The notes under the pieces are model-generated. The model worked only from the letters and a program-made list of their open reading frames with translations, had not been told where the DNA came from and did not search any database. 64,000 nt of DNA, taken from the NCBI GenBank assembly GCA_026398875.1, contig JAPLSB010000017.1, positions 1-64,000 on the forward strand, given 5' to 3'. The position numbers were made by a program, and so were the translations under genes. Origin of the DNA: Gammaproteobacteria bacterium (lineage in GTDB: Bacteria > Pseudomonadota > Gammaproteobacteria > Nevskiales > Nevskiaceae). Shown in pieces: positions 35,289-44,137 of the stretch (its first letter is position 1; each line of letters starts with the position of its first letter).

Positions 35289-35440
35289 TCAACTCCAGGG
35301 TGGCCCGGACCGGGGCCAGCGGATCGGCCGCAGGTCGGCAGCAGATGGGGGATTCAGCGAACGCGGCAGTTGAACATGCGCAATGTCGCGGCGGCAAGAC
35401 AGCCTGGCGGGGTCTGTGGCCGCCAGCGCCAATGCCGCTG

Positions 35441-36532
35441 TCAGTGCGGCTGAGCGGGATTCGCAGGTGCCGTGATGGCCTGGGTGCGGCCGGCTTCGGA
35501 TGACGGATTCCGCGCCGTCGATGTACCGCCCGGACCGGGCAGCGGCACGCGCAGGTTGTCGCCGATCATCTTGATCGCCGCACCCGGCACTTCGCCGACG
35601 ATGGTCACATGGAACGAGCCCACCACCGTGCCATAGGCCTGCACGGCGCCGATATGCGAAGCGCCGCTGACACCCTTGGCTTCCTGCGAGCGCACCGTCG
35701 AGAACACCGAAACCGACGACAGGCCGTCCGACAGCAGCAGATGCTCGACATTGCCCGAGCCGTCCGGCAGCACGCGGTCGTCATGCATCACCACCTTGAA
35801 CCCCGGCGGGAGCTTGCCGAGCGCGACCTGCGGATCGATGTGCTGCTCGATCGCGGCTGCGTCGTCGAGCGTCGGAAGATTGCGCGTCACCAGCGTGAAC
35901 TTGCGGGTGTCGACCTCGGTTTCGAACGCTTCGTCCGGAATCGACTTCGGAAACGCCACTTCGGTGAACATCACCTGCTCAAGCACTTCGCTGCGCGAAC
36001 CAGTCAAGCTGATCTTCAACGGCAGGCGGGTTTCCTGATCGGTCCACACCTCGTAGCCGTAGCGGTACTTGTCGCGCGGCCGGATCACGACGCCATGACA
36101 GGGCCGGCCGGCAATGCGGCCTTCGCCTTCGCTGCGGAATTCGTAATGCGCCTTGAGTTGCTCGACGCGCTCCAGCGTCAGCTGCGCAAGGAAGCCCTTC
36201 AGGCTCGGTCCTTCAGACGAAAATGCACGCCCTTTCGGCGTGATCGAGATCAGGCGATTGTCGATCCGCAGCAGCTGCCGGGGATCACCGGTCAGCGACA
36301 CCATCCGCTCGCGCTCGCTGTCGTCCTTGTAGCGGTGCTGCACGCGCAGCACCTCGAAACGTTCGTCACCGCGGTAGATGACCACGCCCTGGTAGTTGCT
36401 GGTCCGTGACGCTTCGGCTGCCTGTACCAGCAAGGTTCCGGCATCGATGGGCGCATCACTCGGCGCAGGCTGTGCCGCCTGAACGGTCTGCGAGGAGCAG
36501 GCCACGCCTGCAAAAAGCAGCCAGCGACGCAT
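35441..36532 (-). CDS. rseB: Sigma-E regulatory protein RseB/MucB
   Basis: A 363-residue periplasmic protein. The signal peptide region is short and includes Cys (LLFAGVACSSQTVQA). The N-terminal large domain has NYQGVVIYRGDERFEVLRVQHRY and the central ENT-like RYGYEVWTDQETRLPLKISL, both typical of RseB. The C-terminal domain includes VVMHDDRVLPDGSGNVEHLLLSDGLSSVSVF. RseB binds RseA and shields it from proteolysis until envelope stress. A Pro/Ala-rich tail of about 30 residues is extra. The start overlaps the rseA stop by one base. Confidence 0.92.
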   Translation of the reverse strand: MRRWLLFAGVACSSQTVQAAQPAPSDAPIDAGTLLVQAAEASRTSNYQGVVIYRGDERFEVLRVQHRYKDDSERERMVSLTGDPRQLLRIDNRLISITPKGRAFSSEGPSLKGFLAQLTLERVEQLKAHYEFRSEGEGRIAGRPCHGVVIRPRDKYRYGYEVWTDQETRLPLKISLTGSRSEVLEQVMFTEVAFPKSIPDEAFETEVDTRKFTLVTRNLPTLDDAAAIEQHIDPQVALGKLPPGFKVVMHDDRVLPDGSGNVEHLLLSDGLSSVSVFSTVRSQEAKGVSGASHIGAVQAYGTVVGSFHVTIVGEVPGAAIKMIGDNLRVPLPGPGGTSTARNPSSEAGRTQAITAPANPAQPH

Positions 36533-37224
36533 CAGCGCTTACCGTCGGCCGGCCGATAGCTCGTTTGTTGCGCCACCAGTCGCGAGTAGCCCAGCGACAC
36601 GCCCATGCCGGCGTCGGCGCCACCACTGGAGTGGCGGATCAGATATTCGTTGAGCTGGCGGGCACTGTCGGCGTCGAGTTGATCCCAGGCCGGGCTGTCC
36701 TCGCTGGCGACGTCCACCGGCGCCTGCCCGGCGATCTCGCCATTGGCACCGACCTTGACGATGCTCGCGCCCAACGCCGCCTGCTGTTCGGCCAGCGCGC
36801 CACCGTCGACGATCGGCTGATCCAGCAGATTGCGGCCGCCGATGGCGACCACGGCGGTGATCGACGCGGCCACCGCGAGCCCGGCGATACGCTGCCAGCG
36901 AAGGCTGCGGGCGCTGACGGCGACAGCAGCGGCCGGGGCCTGCGTCGGCACCGGCGCCGCAACCCGCGGCCGCAGCGGCACGACATTCGATGACGTGGCG
37001 ACTTCGGGCTGATCATCGAGCGCAGCCATGATGCTGGCGGTCAGGTCGACAGCTGGCTTGACGATGCGGACCCCAGCCATGGCATCGCGGGTCATGCACA
37101 TGCGGGTCCAGCGTGCCTTCAGCGCCGGCGATCGTTCGATCGCCGCAAGCGCGGCCTCAACTTCGGCCGGGGTGCATTCACCGTCCAACAGCGCTGACAG
37201 CAGTTCTTCAGACATTTCGCTCAT
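36532..37224 (-). CDS. rseA: Anti-sigma-E factor RseA/MucA
   Basis: About 230 residues from the ATG at 37224 (MSEMSEELLSALLDGE). The N-terminal sigma-binding domain (residues 1-75) has the typical EELLSALLDGE and RDAMAG motifs. A single membrane segment (IAGLAVAASITAVVAIGG, about residues 122-140) precedes a periplasmic tail of about 90 residues that RseB would bind. Length and order match MucA/RseA. It holds RpoE at the membrane until proteolysis. Confidence 0.9.
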   Translation of the reverse strand: MSEMSEELLSALLDGECTPAEVEAALAAIERSPALKARWTRMCMTRDAMAGVRIVKPAVDLTASIMAALDDQPEVATSSNVVPLRPRVAAPVPTQAPAAAVAVSARSLRWQRIAGLAVAASITAVVAIGGRNLLDQPIVDGGALAEQQAALGASIVKVGANGEIAGQAPVDVASEDSPAWDQLDADSARQLNEYLIRHSSGGADAGMGVSLGYSRLVAQQTSYRPADGKR

Positions 37225-37356
37225 TCCGGACCGAACCTTCAAGCCGCGACATGGGACATTAACCGCGGCTGAACCCAAAAGTTCAAACCGCCTGTTGGCA
37301 AAAACGGATCAGGCTGGCTGACGACGTGCGGGTATCGGCTGCTGATCATCGGACCG

Positions 37357-37929
37357 TCAACTCATCAACGGGTTCACGACGGCGTCGATCGCTTCGCGGG
37401 CGCGGAAGATGCGCGAGCGCACCGTGCCGATCGGGCAGTCCATCGCCTCGGCGATTTCCTCGTAGCTCAGGCCTTCCAGCTCGCGCAGCACGATCGCCTG
37501 GCGCAGGTCCGGCGGCAGCTTGGCGATCACTTCGCCGACCTTCTGCTTGATCTCGTCGGACAGCAGCAGCGATTCGGGCGTGTCGACGTCACTGAGGTGT
37601 TCGGTATGCCCGAACTGCTCGGCATCGGCGATATCGATGTCCTGGTTCGACGGCCGACGGCCGCGCGACACCAGATGATTCTTCGCGGTATTGATGCCGA
37701 TGCGGTACAGCCAAGTATAGAAAGCGCTGTTGCCCTGAAAGCCCTTCAGCGCGCGCCAGGCCTTGATCAGCGTTTCCTGGGCGACATCGGGAGCGTCGCC
37801 GTCACCGACCAGGCGACTGACCAGCTGCACGATCTTGTGCTGGTACTTGCGGACCAGCAGTTCGAAGGCCCGCTTGTCGCCTTTCTGCGCAAGGACAACC
37901 AGTTCTTCGTCGGTGATGTCGGGGGTCAT
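37357..37929 (-). CDS. rpoE: RNA polymerase sigma factor RpoE (AlgU)
   Basis: A 190-residue ECF sigma factor very close to known RpoE/AlgU. Region 2 has KYQHKIVQLVSRLVGD and DVAQETLIKAWRALKGFQGNSAFYTWLYRI; region 4 has LRELEGLSYEEIAEAMDCPIGTVRSRIFRAREAI. It directs transcription of envelope-stress genes. It heads the leftward rpoE-rseA-rseB-mucD operon and is divergent from nadB, as in many gammaproteobacteria. Confidence 0.96.
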   Translation of the reverse strand: MTPDITDEELVVLAQKGDKRAFELLVRKYQHKIVQLVSRLVGDGDAPDVAQETLIKAWRALKGFQGNSAFYTWLYRIGINTAKNHLVSRGRRPSNQDIDIADAEQFGHTEHLSDVDTPESLLLSDEIKQKVGEVIAKLPPDLRQAIVLRELEGLSYEEIAEAMDCPIGTVRSRIFRAREAIDAVVNPLMS

Positions 37930-38042
37930 GCGCTCTGGGAGGACGAGGGTGCCGCACCCGCGTCGCCGGGGATTCTGGCTACACTCCGCGACTGTTCGTG
38001 GTCGTCAACGTCGACAAATACTAGCAAGCCCGATCCTCCCGC

Positions 38043-39632
38043 GTGAACGAATCCGATGTGCTGATCCTCGGCAGTGGCGCCGCCGGCCTCTCTGCGGCAC
38101 TGCGCCTCGCCAAGGCCGGTCACCGTGTCTGCGTGGTGTCGAAGGGAACGCTGGCCGGCGGCTCGACCTTGTGGGCGCAGGGCGGCATCTCGGCCGTGCT
38201 CGACGAAGACGATTCAGTCGAAGCCCATGTTCAGGACACGCTGATTGCCGGCGCCGGCCTCTGCGATGAGGCGGCGGTCCGCTTCACCGTCGAACGCGGC
38301 CCGGAGTGCATCCATTGGCTGGTCGACCAGGGCGTCGTCTTCACGCATGCCGATGGCGAACTCCGCGGCCAGCGCCTGCACCTGACCCGCGAAGGCGGCC
38401 ATAGCCATCGTCGCGTCGTCCATGCGGCCGATGCCACCGGCCATGCCGTGGAAACCACGCTGGCCGCGCTCGCTGAAGCCCACCCGCTGATCGAAGTCCG
38501 CGAACGCACGGTCGCCGTCGACCTGATCGTCGACAAGGCCGCCCGCCGCGTGCAGGGCGCCTATCTGTACGACCGGCGCAGCAAGGGCATCGAAGCAGTC
38601 GCGGCCAAGGCCGTGATCCTGGCCACCGGTGGTGCCAATCAGGTCTATCTGTACTCATCGAACCCGTTCGGCGCGTCCGGTGACGGCATCGCGATGGCCT
38701 GGCGCGCCGGCTGCCGCGTGGCGAACATGGAATTCATGCAGTTCCATCCGACCACGCTGTACCACGGCGATTCGCGCTCCTTCCTGATCTCCGAAGCGCT
38801 GCGCGGCGAAGGCGCAACGCTGCACGTGCCGAATCCGGACGGCAGCGTCGGCGAACGCTTCATGCCGCGCTTCGATGCCCGTGACGAACTGGCCCCGCGC
38901 GACATCGTGGCCCGCGCCATCGACCACGAGATGAAGCGGCTCGGCGTCAAGCATGTCTGGCTCGACATCAGCCACAAGCCGGCCGACTTCATTCGCGAGC
39001 ACTTCCCGTCGATCCACGCGCATTGCCTGAAGCTGGGCCTGGACATCACCACACAGCCGATCCCGGTCGTGCCGTCGGCGCACTTCACCTGCGGCGGCGT
39101 GGTCACCGATCTGAACGCCCGCACCGACATCGCCGGCCTGTACGCGGCCGGTGAATGCGCCAGCACCGGCCTGCATGGTGCCAATCGTCTGGCGTCGAAT
39201 TCGCTGCTGGAATGCCTGGTGTTCGCCGATGCCGCAGCCAACGACCTGATCCGCGAACTGCCGACGATGCCGGCCCCGCCAGCGCTGAAGCCCTGGGACG
39301 AATCGCGGGTCTCGGATTCCGATGAGGACGTCGTGGTCAGCCACAACTGGCTGGAACTGCGCACCTTCATGTGGGACTACGTCGGCATTGTCCGCACCTC
39401 CAAGCGGCTGCTGCGCGCGAAGCACCGCGTGGCGCTGCTGAAGCGCGAGATCATCGAGTTCTACCAGCACTACCGCGTCAGCCATCACCTGATCGAACTG
39501 CGCAATCTGGTCACGGTGGCCGAGCTGATCGTCGATTCGGCGCTGGCGCGTCGCGAAAGCCGCGGCCTGCACTACACGCTGGACTTCCCGGAAACCGAAG
39601 CGGTCGCCGTGCCGACGGTCCTGACACCCTGA
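38043..39632 (+). CDS. nadB: L-aspartate oxidase
   Basis: A 529-residue FAD enzyme starting at GTG. It shows the FAD-binding [17 protein letters not shown], the conserved [13 protein letters not shown], the active-site segment [16 protein letters not shown], and the succinate-dehydrogenase-like [21 protein letters not shown]. It oxidises aspartate to iminoaspartate, the first step of quinolinate and NAD synthesis. The next rightward gene, mobA, starts 10 bases later, so a shared transcript is likely. Confidence 0.95.
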   Translation: MNESDVLILGSGAAGLSAALRLAKAGHRVCVVSKGTLAGGSTLWAQGGISAVLDEDDSVEAHVQDTLIAGAGLCDEAAVRFTVERGPECIHWLVDQGVVFTHADGELRGQRLHLTREGGHSHRRVVHAADATGHAVETTLAALAEAHPLIEVRERTVAVDLIVDKAARRVQGAYLYDRRSKGIEAVAAKAVILATGGANQVYLYSSNPFGASGDGIAMAWRAGCRVANMEFMQFHPTTLYHGDSRSFLISEALRGEGATLHVPNPDGSVGERFMPRFDARDELAPRDIVARAIDHEMKRLGVKHVWLDISHKPADFIREHFPSIHAHCLKLGLDITTQPIPVVPSAHFTCGGVVTDLNARTDIAGLYAAGECASTGLHGANRLASNSLLECLVFADAAANDLIRELPTMPAPPALKPWDESRVSDSDEDVVVSHNWLELRTFMWDYVGIVRTSKRLLRAKHRVALLKREIIEFYQHYRVSHHLIELRNLVTVAELIVDSALARRESRGLHYTLDFPETEAVAVPTVLTP

Positions 39633-39642
39633 GCGCGCCACG

Positions 39643-40248
39643 ATGACCCGGCCCGATACCGTGATCCTGTGCGGCGGCGCCGGGGCACGCCTTGGCGGCA
39701 TCGACAAGCCGCTGCAAGCACTCGCCGGCCGACCGCTGTTTGAACGGGTACTGGAGCGGATCGCCGCCCACGCTGGCGAGATCATCGTCAGCGCCAACCG
39801 GAACGCTGCCGACTACGCCGCGTATGGCCTGCGCGTGATCGACGATGGTCGCCACGCCGGACGTGGCCCGCTGGCCGGCATCGCCGCGGGCCTTGCGGCT
39901 GCCACGACCGACGACGTGCTGTTCGTGCCCGGCGACGCACCGCTGCTGCCGGACGATCTGGCGATCCGGCTTGATGACGCGCGACGGCGCAGCGGCGCCG
40001 GCATCGCCCATGTCGACGATGGCCACGGCCCGCAGCCGCTGTGCTGCCTGCTGCCGCGCGCCTTGCTCGGCGACCTCGAACGCTATCTTGATGGCGGCGG
40101 CAGCACGCCGCGCGAGTGGCAGGCAGGCCACGGCGCGGTCGCTGCCCGCTTCGCCGAATGGCCGCGCTGGTGCTGGAGCATCAACACGCCGGAGGAATGG
40201 CAGAACGCCGAGCTGAGGCTGGCCGACAACCTGACCATCACCGAGTGA
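39643..40248 (+). CDS. mobA: Molybdenum cofactor guanylyltransferase
   Basis: A 201-residue nucleotidyltransferase. The N-terminal signature ILCGGAGARLGGIDKPLQAL matches GGxxxRxGGxDK of MobA. LFVPGDAPLLPDDL supplies the metal-binding Asp region. It links GMP to molybdopterin. It lies directly before moeA (7-base gap). The third Moco gene, moaB, is 15 kb away. Confidence 0.93.
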   Translation: MTRPDTVILCGGAGARLGGIDKPLQALAGRPLFERVLERIAAHAGEIIVSANRNAADYAAYGLRVIDDGRHAGRGPLAGIAAGLAAATTDDVLFVPGDAPLLPDDLAIRLDDARRRSGAGIAHVDDGHGPQPLCCLLPRALLGDLERYLDGGGSTPREWQAGHGAVAARFAEWPRWCWSINTPEEWQNAELRLADNLTITE

Positions 40249-40255
40249 ACGCCCC

Positions 40256-41494
40256 ATGGCCATGATCGCGCTCGAAGATGCCCTTGCCGTCTACGCCCGC
40301 AGCGTGCGGCCGCTGCCGGCGGTCGAGATGCCGGTGCTCGACGGCTTGGGACGAGTGCTGGCCGAAGCAGCGCAGGCGCAGACCGATCTGCCGCGCTTCG
40401 ACCAGAGCGCGCTCGACGGCTACTGCTTCGCCACCGCCGACCTCGCCACCGCCAGTGACGAGCACCCGGTGCGCCTGCCGATCGTGCAGACCATCGCGGC
40501 CAGCGGCCATGCCGCACGGCCGGTGCTGGCACCGGGCACGGCGGCGCGGATCTTCACCGGCGCGATGCTGCCGTCGGGCGCTGATGCGATGCAGGCCCAG
40601 GAGCGCGCTCAGCGCGACGGCGACGCGCTGCTGTTCACGAAGCCGTTTCCAACCGGCCGCAACATTCGCCGGCAAGCCGAGGAGCTGAGCAAAGGCACGG
40701 TGCTCGCCGATGCCGGCGATCGCATCGGCCCTGGCCTGCTCGCTTCGCTGGTCAATGCGGAAGTCGCCACCGTTCGTGTCCATCGCGCGCCACGGGTTCG
40801 GGTGTTCGTCACCGGCGACGAGGTTCGCCCGGCCGGCACGGCACTGAAGCCCGGCGAAATCCACGATTCCAACGGCCCGCTGATCGCCGCCCTGCTGCGC
40901 AGCCAGGGCATCGATGCGCCGCCGCCGATGCACCTCGGCGACGATCCGGCGCAAGTTCGTGCAGCGCTCGAACAGGCACTGGCGGAAGCCGATCTGGTCA
41001 TCACCGCCGGCGGTGCCTCGGTCGGCGACAAGGATTTCCTGCCGGCCACCGCCGAATCGCTTGGCGTGCAGCGGCTGTTCTGGAAGGTTGCGCAGAAGCC
41101 GGCCAAGCCGCTGTTCTTCGGCATCCGCGAAGACGATGGCGGCGCGCAGCGGCTGATGATGGCGCTGCCCGGCAATCCCGGCGCGGTGCTGATCAGCATG
41201 GTGCTGCATGTGCGCCTGGTGCTTGACCACCTGGCAGGCCTCAAGCGGCCGGATCTCGGCTGGATCCATGGCGTGCTCGATCACCCGGTCGAGCGCGACG
41301 ACGAACGCGCCCGTCTGATCCGGATGCGTCTGTGCCACGACGAACACGGCGTTGCCCGGCTGAACCCGCTGCCGCTGCAGGACTCGCACATGCTGTCGAA
41401 CCTTGGCCGCGCCGACGTGCTGGTCTGGGTGGAAGCCGGCAGCGGCGTCGTCCCGGCGGGTGCGGCGCTGCGCTGGATCGCGCTGCCGGAATGA
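40256..41494 (+). CDS. moeA: Molybdopterin molybdenumtransferase MoeA
   Basis: A 412-residue protein with the MoeA order: N-terminal domain containing DLPRFDQSALDGYCFATAD, the domain IV region IFTGAMLPSGADAM, and the MoaB/MogA-like domain with GEIHDSNGPLIAALL, ITAGGASVGDKDFL and MALPGNPGAVLISM. It inserts molybdate into adenylylated molybdopterin. Its stop overlaps the next gene's ATG (ATGA). Confidence 0.94.
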   Translation: MAMIALEDALAVYARSVRPLPAVEMPVLDGLGRVLAEAAQAQTDLPRFDQSALDGYCFATADLATASDEHPVRLPIVQTIAASGHAARPVLAPGTAARIFTGAMLPSGADAMQAQERAQRDGDALLFTKPFPTGRNIRRQAEELSKGTVLADAGDRIGPGLLASLVNAEVATVRVHRAPRVRVFVTGDEVRPAGTALKPGEIHDSNGPLIAALLRSQGIDAPPPMHLGDDPAQVRAALEQALAEADLVITAGGASVGDKDFLPATAESLGVQRLFWKVAQKPAKPLFFGIREDDGGAQRLMMALPGNPGAVLISMVLHVRLVLDHLAGLKRPDLGWIHGVLDHPVERDDERARLIRMRLCHDEHGVARLNPLPLQDSHMLSNLGRADVLVWVEAGSGVVPAGAALRWIALPE

Positions 41495-42681
41495 CGGCGG
41501 CCGCCGCGGACGTCGCCGACGTCCACGCGATCACCGACCGCCTGCTGCTCGAACACGGCGAGTTCGATCCGATCGAGTTCCTGCTGCGGCGCGGCTGGCT
41601 CGACTACGCCGACTTCAGTGCCTGGCAGCAGGGTGCGCCGACCTCGTTGCAGGCCGCGCTTCAGGTACCGGTGGAACAGGTGATCGGAACGCTGGAACAG
41701 GCGCTTCGCTACGTCCGCGCGCAAGGCCTGTTGCGTGAACGCCGTCCGCCCGATGCCGCCGTGATCGGCAGCGATCCGCACTTCGCATTGCTGTGCAGCA
41801 GCCTGCTGAAGCGCCCCCGCGACCGCCCGCAGGGCGACCTGTTTCACGACAGCGCGTCGCTGTTCACGATCGATGCACTGCGTAGCGCCCTCGCCCGCCA
41901 TGACCGCAGCGCAGCCGCCGTGCTGCTGTCGCGGCTGCAGCGCGAAGCACCACGCGACGCACCGGGCTATGCAGCGCTTGATGCCGCCATCACTGCCGAT
42001 CCCTTGCTGACCGCAGCCCAGCGGCTGCAGCAGATCGAAGCGGTTCTGCAGCCGGCAGCACAACGGCTGCTCGGTCCAGCGGCGCGCGGCTACCTCGCGC
42101 CGCTGTGGGTGGCGCTGGCACAACGCCTGGCAGCCGAGAACCCAGATCACGACGACCTGCGCCTGCATCCCAGCCACGCCTGGATGGCGGCCGGCCACTG
42201 GCGTGATGCCGCGCTCAGCATCACCGCGTCGTCGCGCGACTGGACCGCCGAACCGGCGCTGATCGCGCGGCTGGCAATGATTCAGGCGCGCCAGCATCGG
42301 CTGGCAGAGTCACGGCGCCTGCGCATGCGCCTGTGCTGGCTGTTTCCCGATGCAGCCGGAAGGACGCTCGACGAACTTGCGGCGGACGATCCCGACAGCG
42401 CGCTGCAGCGTCGCTGGCCGGAGTTCCAGCTGGCCGAGCCGCCACTGCCGATCAACCGCTTCCCGGCCTGGCTGCTGCTGGCCGATGCCCGACAACGCGA
42501 GTGGCTGCTGCCGGATCAAGTGCCGGTCACGCTGGCATCGGCAGACGATCAGGCCTGCTACCGGGCGCTGCACCGGCTGCTCGATGCGCCATCCGACATC
42601 GACGCGCGCCGGGACTTGAAGGCGCTGCAGCCAGAACTGATGCAGGCCTTCCTGAGCTTGCGCCAACGCGGCGCGCTCTGA
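41491..42681 (+). CDS. Protein of unknown function, coupled to moeA
   Basis: I do not recognise this 396-residue protein. The start at 41491 overlaps the moeA stop (ATGA). It has no signal peptide or membrane span. It is Leu/Ala/Arg-rich and apparently all-helical, with pairs such as LLLEHGEFDPIEFLLRRGWLDYADFSAW near the N terminus, resembling helical-repeat proteins. Charged Arg residues are frequent (RRLRMRLCWLFPDAAG near residue 275). Translational coupling could mean a link with molybdenum cofactor synthesis, or may reflect only operon position. The gene ends facing the EF-hand gene. Confidence 0.7.
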   Translation: MTAAAADVADVHAITDRLLLEHGEFDPIEFLLRRGWLDYADFSAWQQGAPTSLQAALQVPVEQVIGTLEQALRYVRAQGLLRERRPPDAAVIGSDPHFALLCSSLLKRPRDRPQGDLFHDSASLFTIDALRSALARHDRSAAAVLLSRLQREAPRDAPGYAALDAAITADPLLTAAQRLQQIEAVLQPAAQRLLGPAARGYLAPLWVALAQRLAAENPDHDDLRLHPSHAWMAAGHWRDAALSITASSRDWTAEPALIARLAMIQARQHRLAESRRLRMRLCWLFPDAAGRTLDELAADDPDSALQRRWPEFQLAEPPLPINRFPAWLLLADARQREWLLPDQVPVTLASADDQACYRALHRLLDAPSDIDARRDLKALQPELMQAFLSLRQRGAL

Positions 42682-42686
42682 AGACC

Positions 42687-43067
42687 CTACTTGCCGCTCG
42701 CCGCCTTGGCGTGAGCCACGACCAGAAAGGCCTCCATCTCGGCTGGCGAGATCGACTGATCATGGTTGCTGTCGATGCCGGCCCAGTTGCGGACCTCGGT
42801 GCTGCCGCTGGCTGCAGTCGGATTGGCCGGCGCCGTGCTGACGGCTCCCCGGCCAAGATTCTTCTGGGTGGCGTCATCCATCTTGTCGAGCGTCACCGTG
42901 CCCGGTGGCGTGGTCGCTGGCACGGTCTGCGGCACGCGGGTCTTGTCGGTGCGCTTGGTTTCGGATTTGTCCGGAGCGGCATTCGCCGACAGTGCAACAC
43001 CGGCTGACAGCAGGGCCGCCACGACAGCGCGGGCGATCAGTACGCGAACAACAGGTTTCGAAGGCAT
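42687..43067 (-). CDS. Small secreted EF-hand protein
   Basis: 126 residues from the ATG at 43067, preceded by GAGGA with 8-base spacing. The signal peptide (VLIARAVVAALLSAGVALSANAA) is followed by a charged and then a Pro/Thr-rich region. Near the C terminus is one EF-hand loop DSNHDQSISPAE, with Asp, Asn, Asp, Ser, Ser and Glu at the usual calcium-ligand positions. Periplasmic calcium binding is likely; the partner is unknown. The gene converges with the unknown gene at 41491-42681, with 5 bases between stops. Confidence 0.75.
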   Translation of the reverse strand: MPSKPVVRVLIARAVVAALLSAGVALSANAAPDKSETKRTDKTRVPQTVPATTPPGTVTLDKMDDATQKNLGRGAVSTAPANPTAASGSTEVRNWAGIDSNHDQSISPAEMEAFLVVAHAKAASGK

Positions 43068-43264
43068 GGACAGGTTCCTCGGACGGCAGCGAGCCGTCGG
43101 CTGACGGCTCAGCCGATTCACTCGCAGCCGACGCGCCTGCCGGCAATCCCACGCATCCACGAGCCTGCGGGCCGCACGACCGACGGCGGTGCGCGTCAGC
43201 CGTTCCGATCACGACTGCTTTTACCGCTGCCGTCAGCCCCTCATCGGCAGCCGCGCCGGTCGAC

Positions 43265-43987
43265 TCAGGCGAACGGCAGGAAGCGCCCGGTGCGCGCGGC
43301 GTAGTCGCGATACGGCTGGCCGAGTTCCTCGCGCAGCCCGCGTTCCTCGAAGTGCACGCCGATGAACACGTAGAGCGTCATGCCGAGGCTGAACAGCAGA
43401 TGGCTGACCGTCATGTTCGGCGTCGCCCAGAACGCGATGAAGATGCCGGTCATCATCGGGTGCCGGATCCAGCGGTAGAAATAGTGTTCCTTGAACGCCA
43501 CTGGCGTGTAGCTGCGCCGCACCAGATTCAGCCAGACCTGACGCAGGCCGAACAGGTCGAAATGGTTGGTCAGGAACGTCGACACCAGCACGATCAGCCA
43601 GCCCAGGCCGCCAAGCGCGTACAGCGCCATCGACAACATCGGATCGTCGACCTTCCAGACCTGCCCGGCCAGCGGCTGCCAGTGCAGGTAGATCGCGATC
43701 AGCACCAGGTTGGTCGCCATCACGTAGCTGCTGCGCTCGACCGTCTTCGGCAGCCACGCCGTGAACCAGCGCTTGAACCCGGGACGCGCCATGACGCTGT
43801 GCTGGATGCCGAACAGCGCGATCAGCGCGACGTTGACCGCCAGCGCCATCCCGAACGGGCCCGGCTCGCCGCTGCTGACCGACTTGATGTCCGGCACGTC
43901 GTTGATGAAGCCGACCAGATACAGAAACACCGCGAAGAAGATCGCGTAGCAGACCACGCCATAGGCAAAACTCAGGTAACGGCTCAT
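43265..43987 (-). CDS. NnrU/isoprenylcysteine-methyltransferase-like membrane protein (possible methanethiol S-methyltransferase)
   Basis: 240 residues from the ATG at 43987 (MSRYLSFAYGVV); the upstream in-frame Met is less likely. There are about five hydrophobic spans. The C-terminal motif YFYRWIRHPMMTGIFIAFW plus FEERGLREELGQPYRDYAART is the RHPxY-like SAM-binding pattern of ICMT/PEMT-type enzymes. Length and pattern resemble MddA, which methylates methanethiol to dimethyl sulfide, but this needs biochemical proof. NnrU family membership is the safer statement. Confidence 0.7.
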   Translation of the reverse strand: MSRYLSFAYGVVCYAIFFAVFLYLVGFINDVPDIKSVSSGEPGPFGMALAVNVALIALFGIQHSVMARPGFKRWFTAWLPKTVERSSYVMATNLVLIAIYLHWQPLAGQVWKVDDPMLSMALYALGGLGWLIVLVSTFLTNHFDLFGLRQVWLNLVRRSYTPVAFKEHYFYRWIRHPMMTGIFIAFWATPNMTVSHLLFSLGMTLYVFIGVHFEERGLREELGQPYRDYAARTGRFLPFA

Positions 43988-44081
43988 CCGGATCAGGCTC
44001 CAACACGGTACGAAGACCGCGAGCCTGCCTGATTGACCACGCTCTTCGCAAAGCGGGTGGGCCCGCAGCGCCGACATCACG

Positions 44082-44112
44082 AAAAAGCCCCGCAGCGCGA
44101 ACGCTGCGGGGC
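44082..44112 (-). terminator. Intrinsic terminator of the 5'-nucleotidase gene
   Basis: GCCCCGCAGCG-CGAA-CGCTGCGGGGC (44087-44112) is a perfect 11-bp stem followed on the minus strand by TTTTT, starting 26 bases after the stop codon at 44138. Confidence 0.8.
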
Positions 44113-44137
44113 CGCTTCGGCTGGCGTGCCGTGGCGC

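Noticed and set aside
41332-41490. Longer start for the gene after moeA
   Set aside because: It would overlap moeA by more than 150 bases; the ATGA overlap at 41491 is the more natural start.
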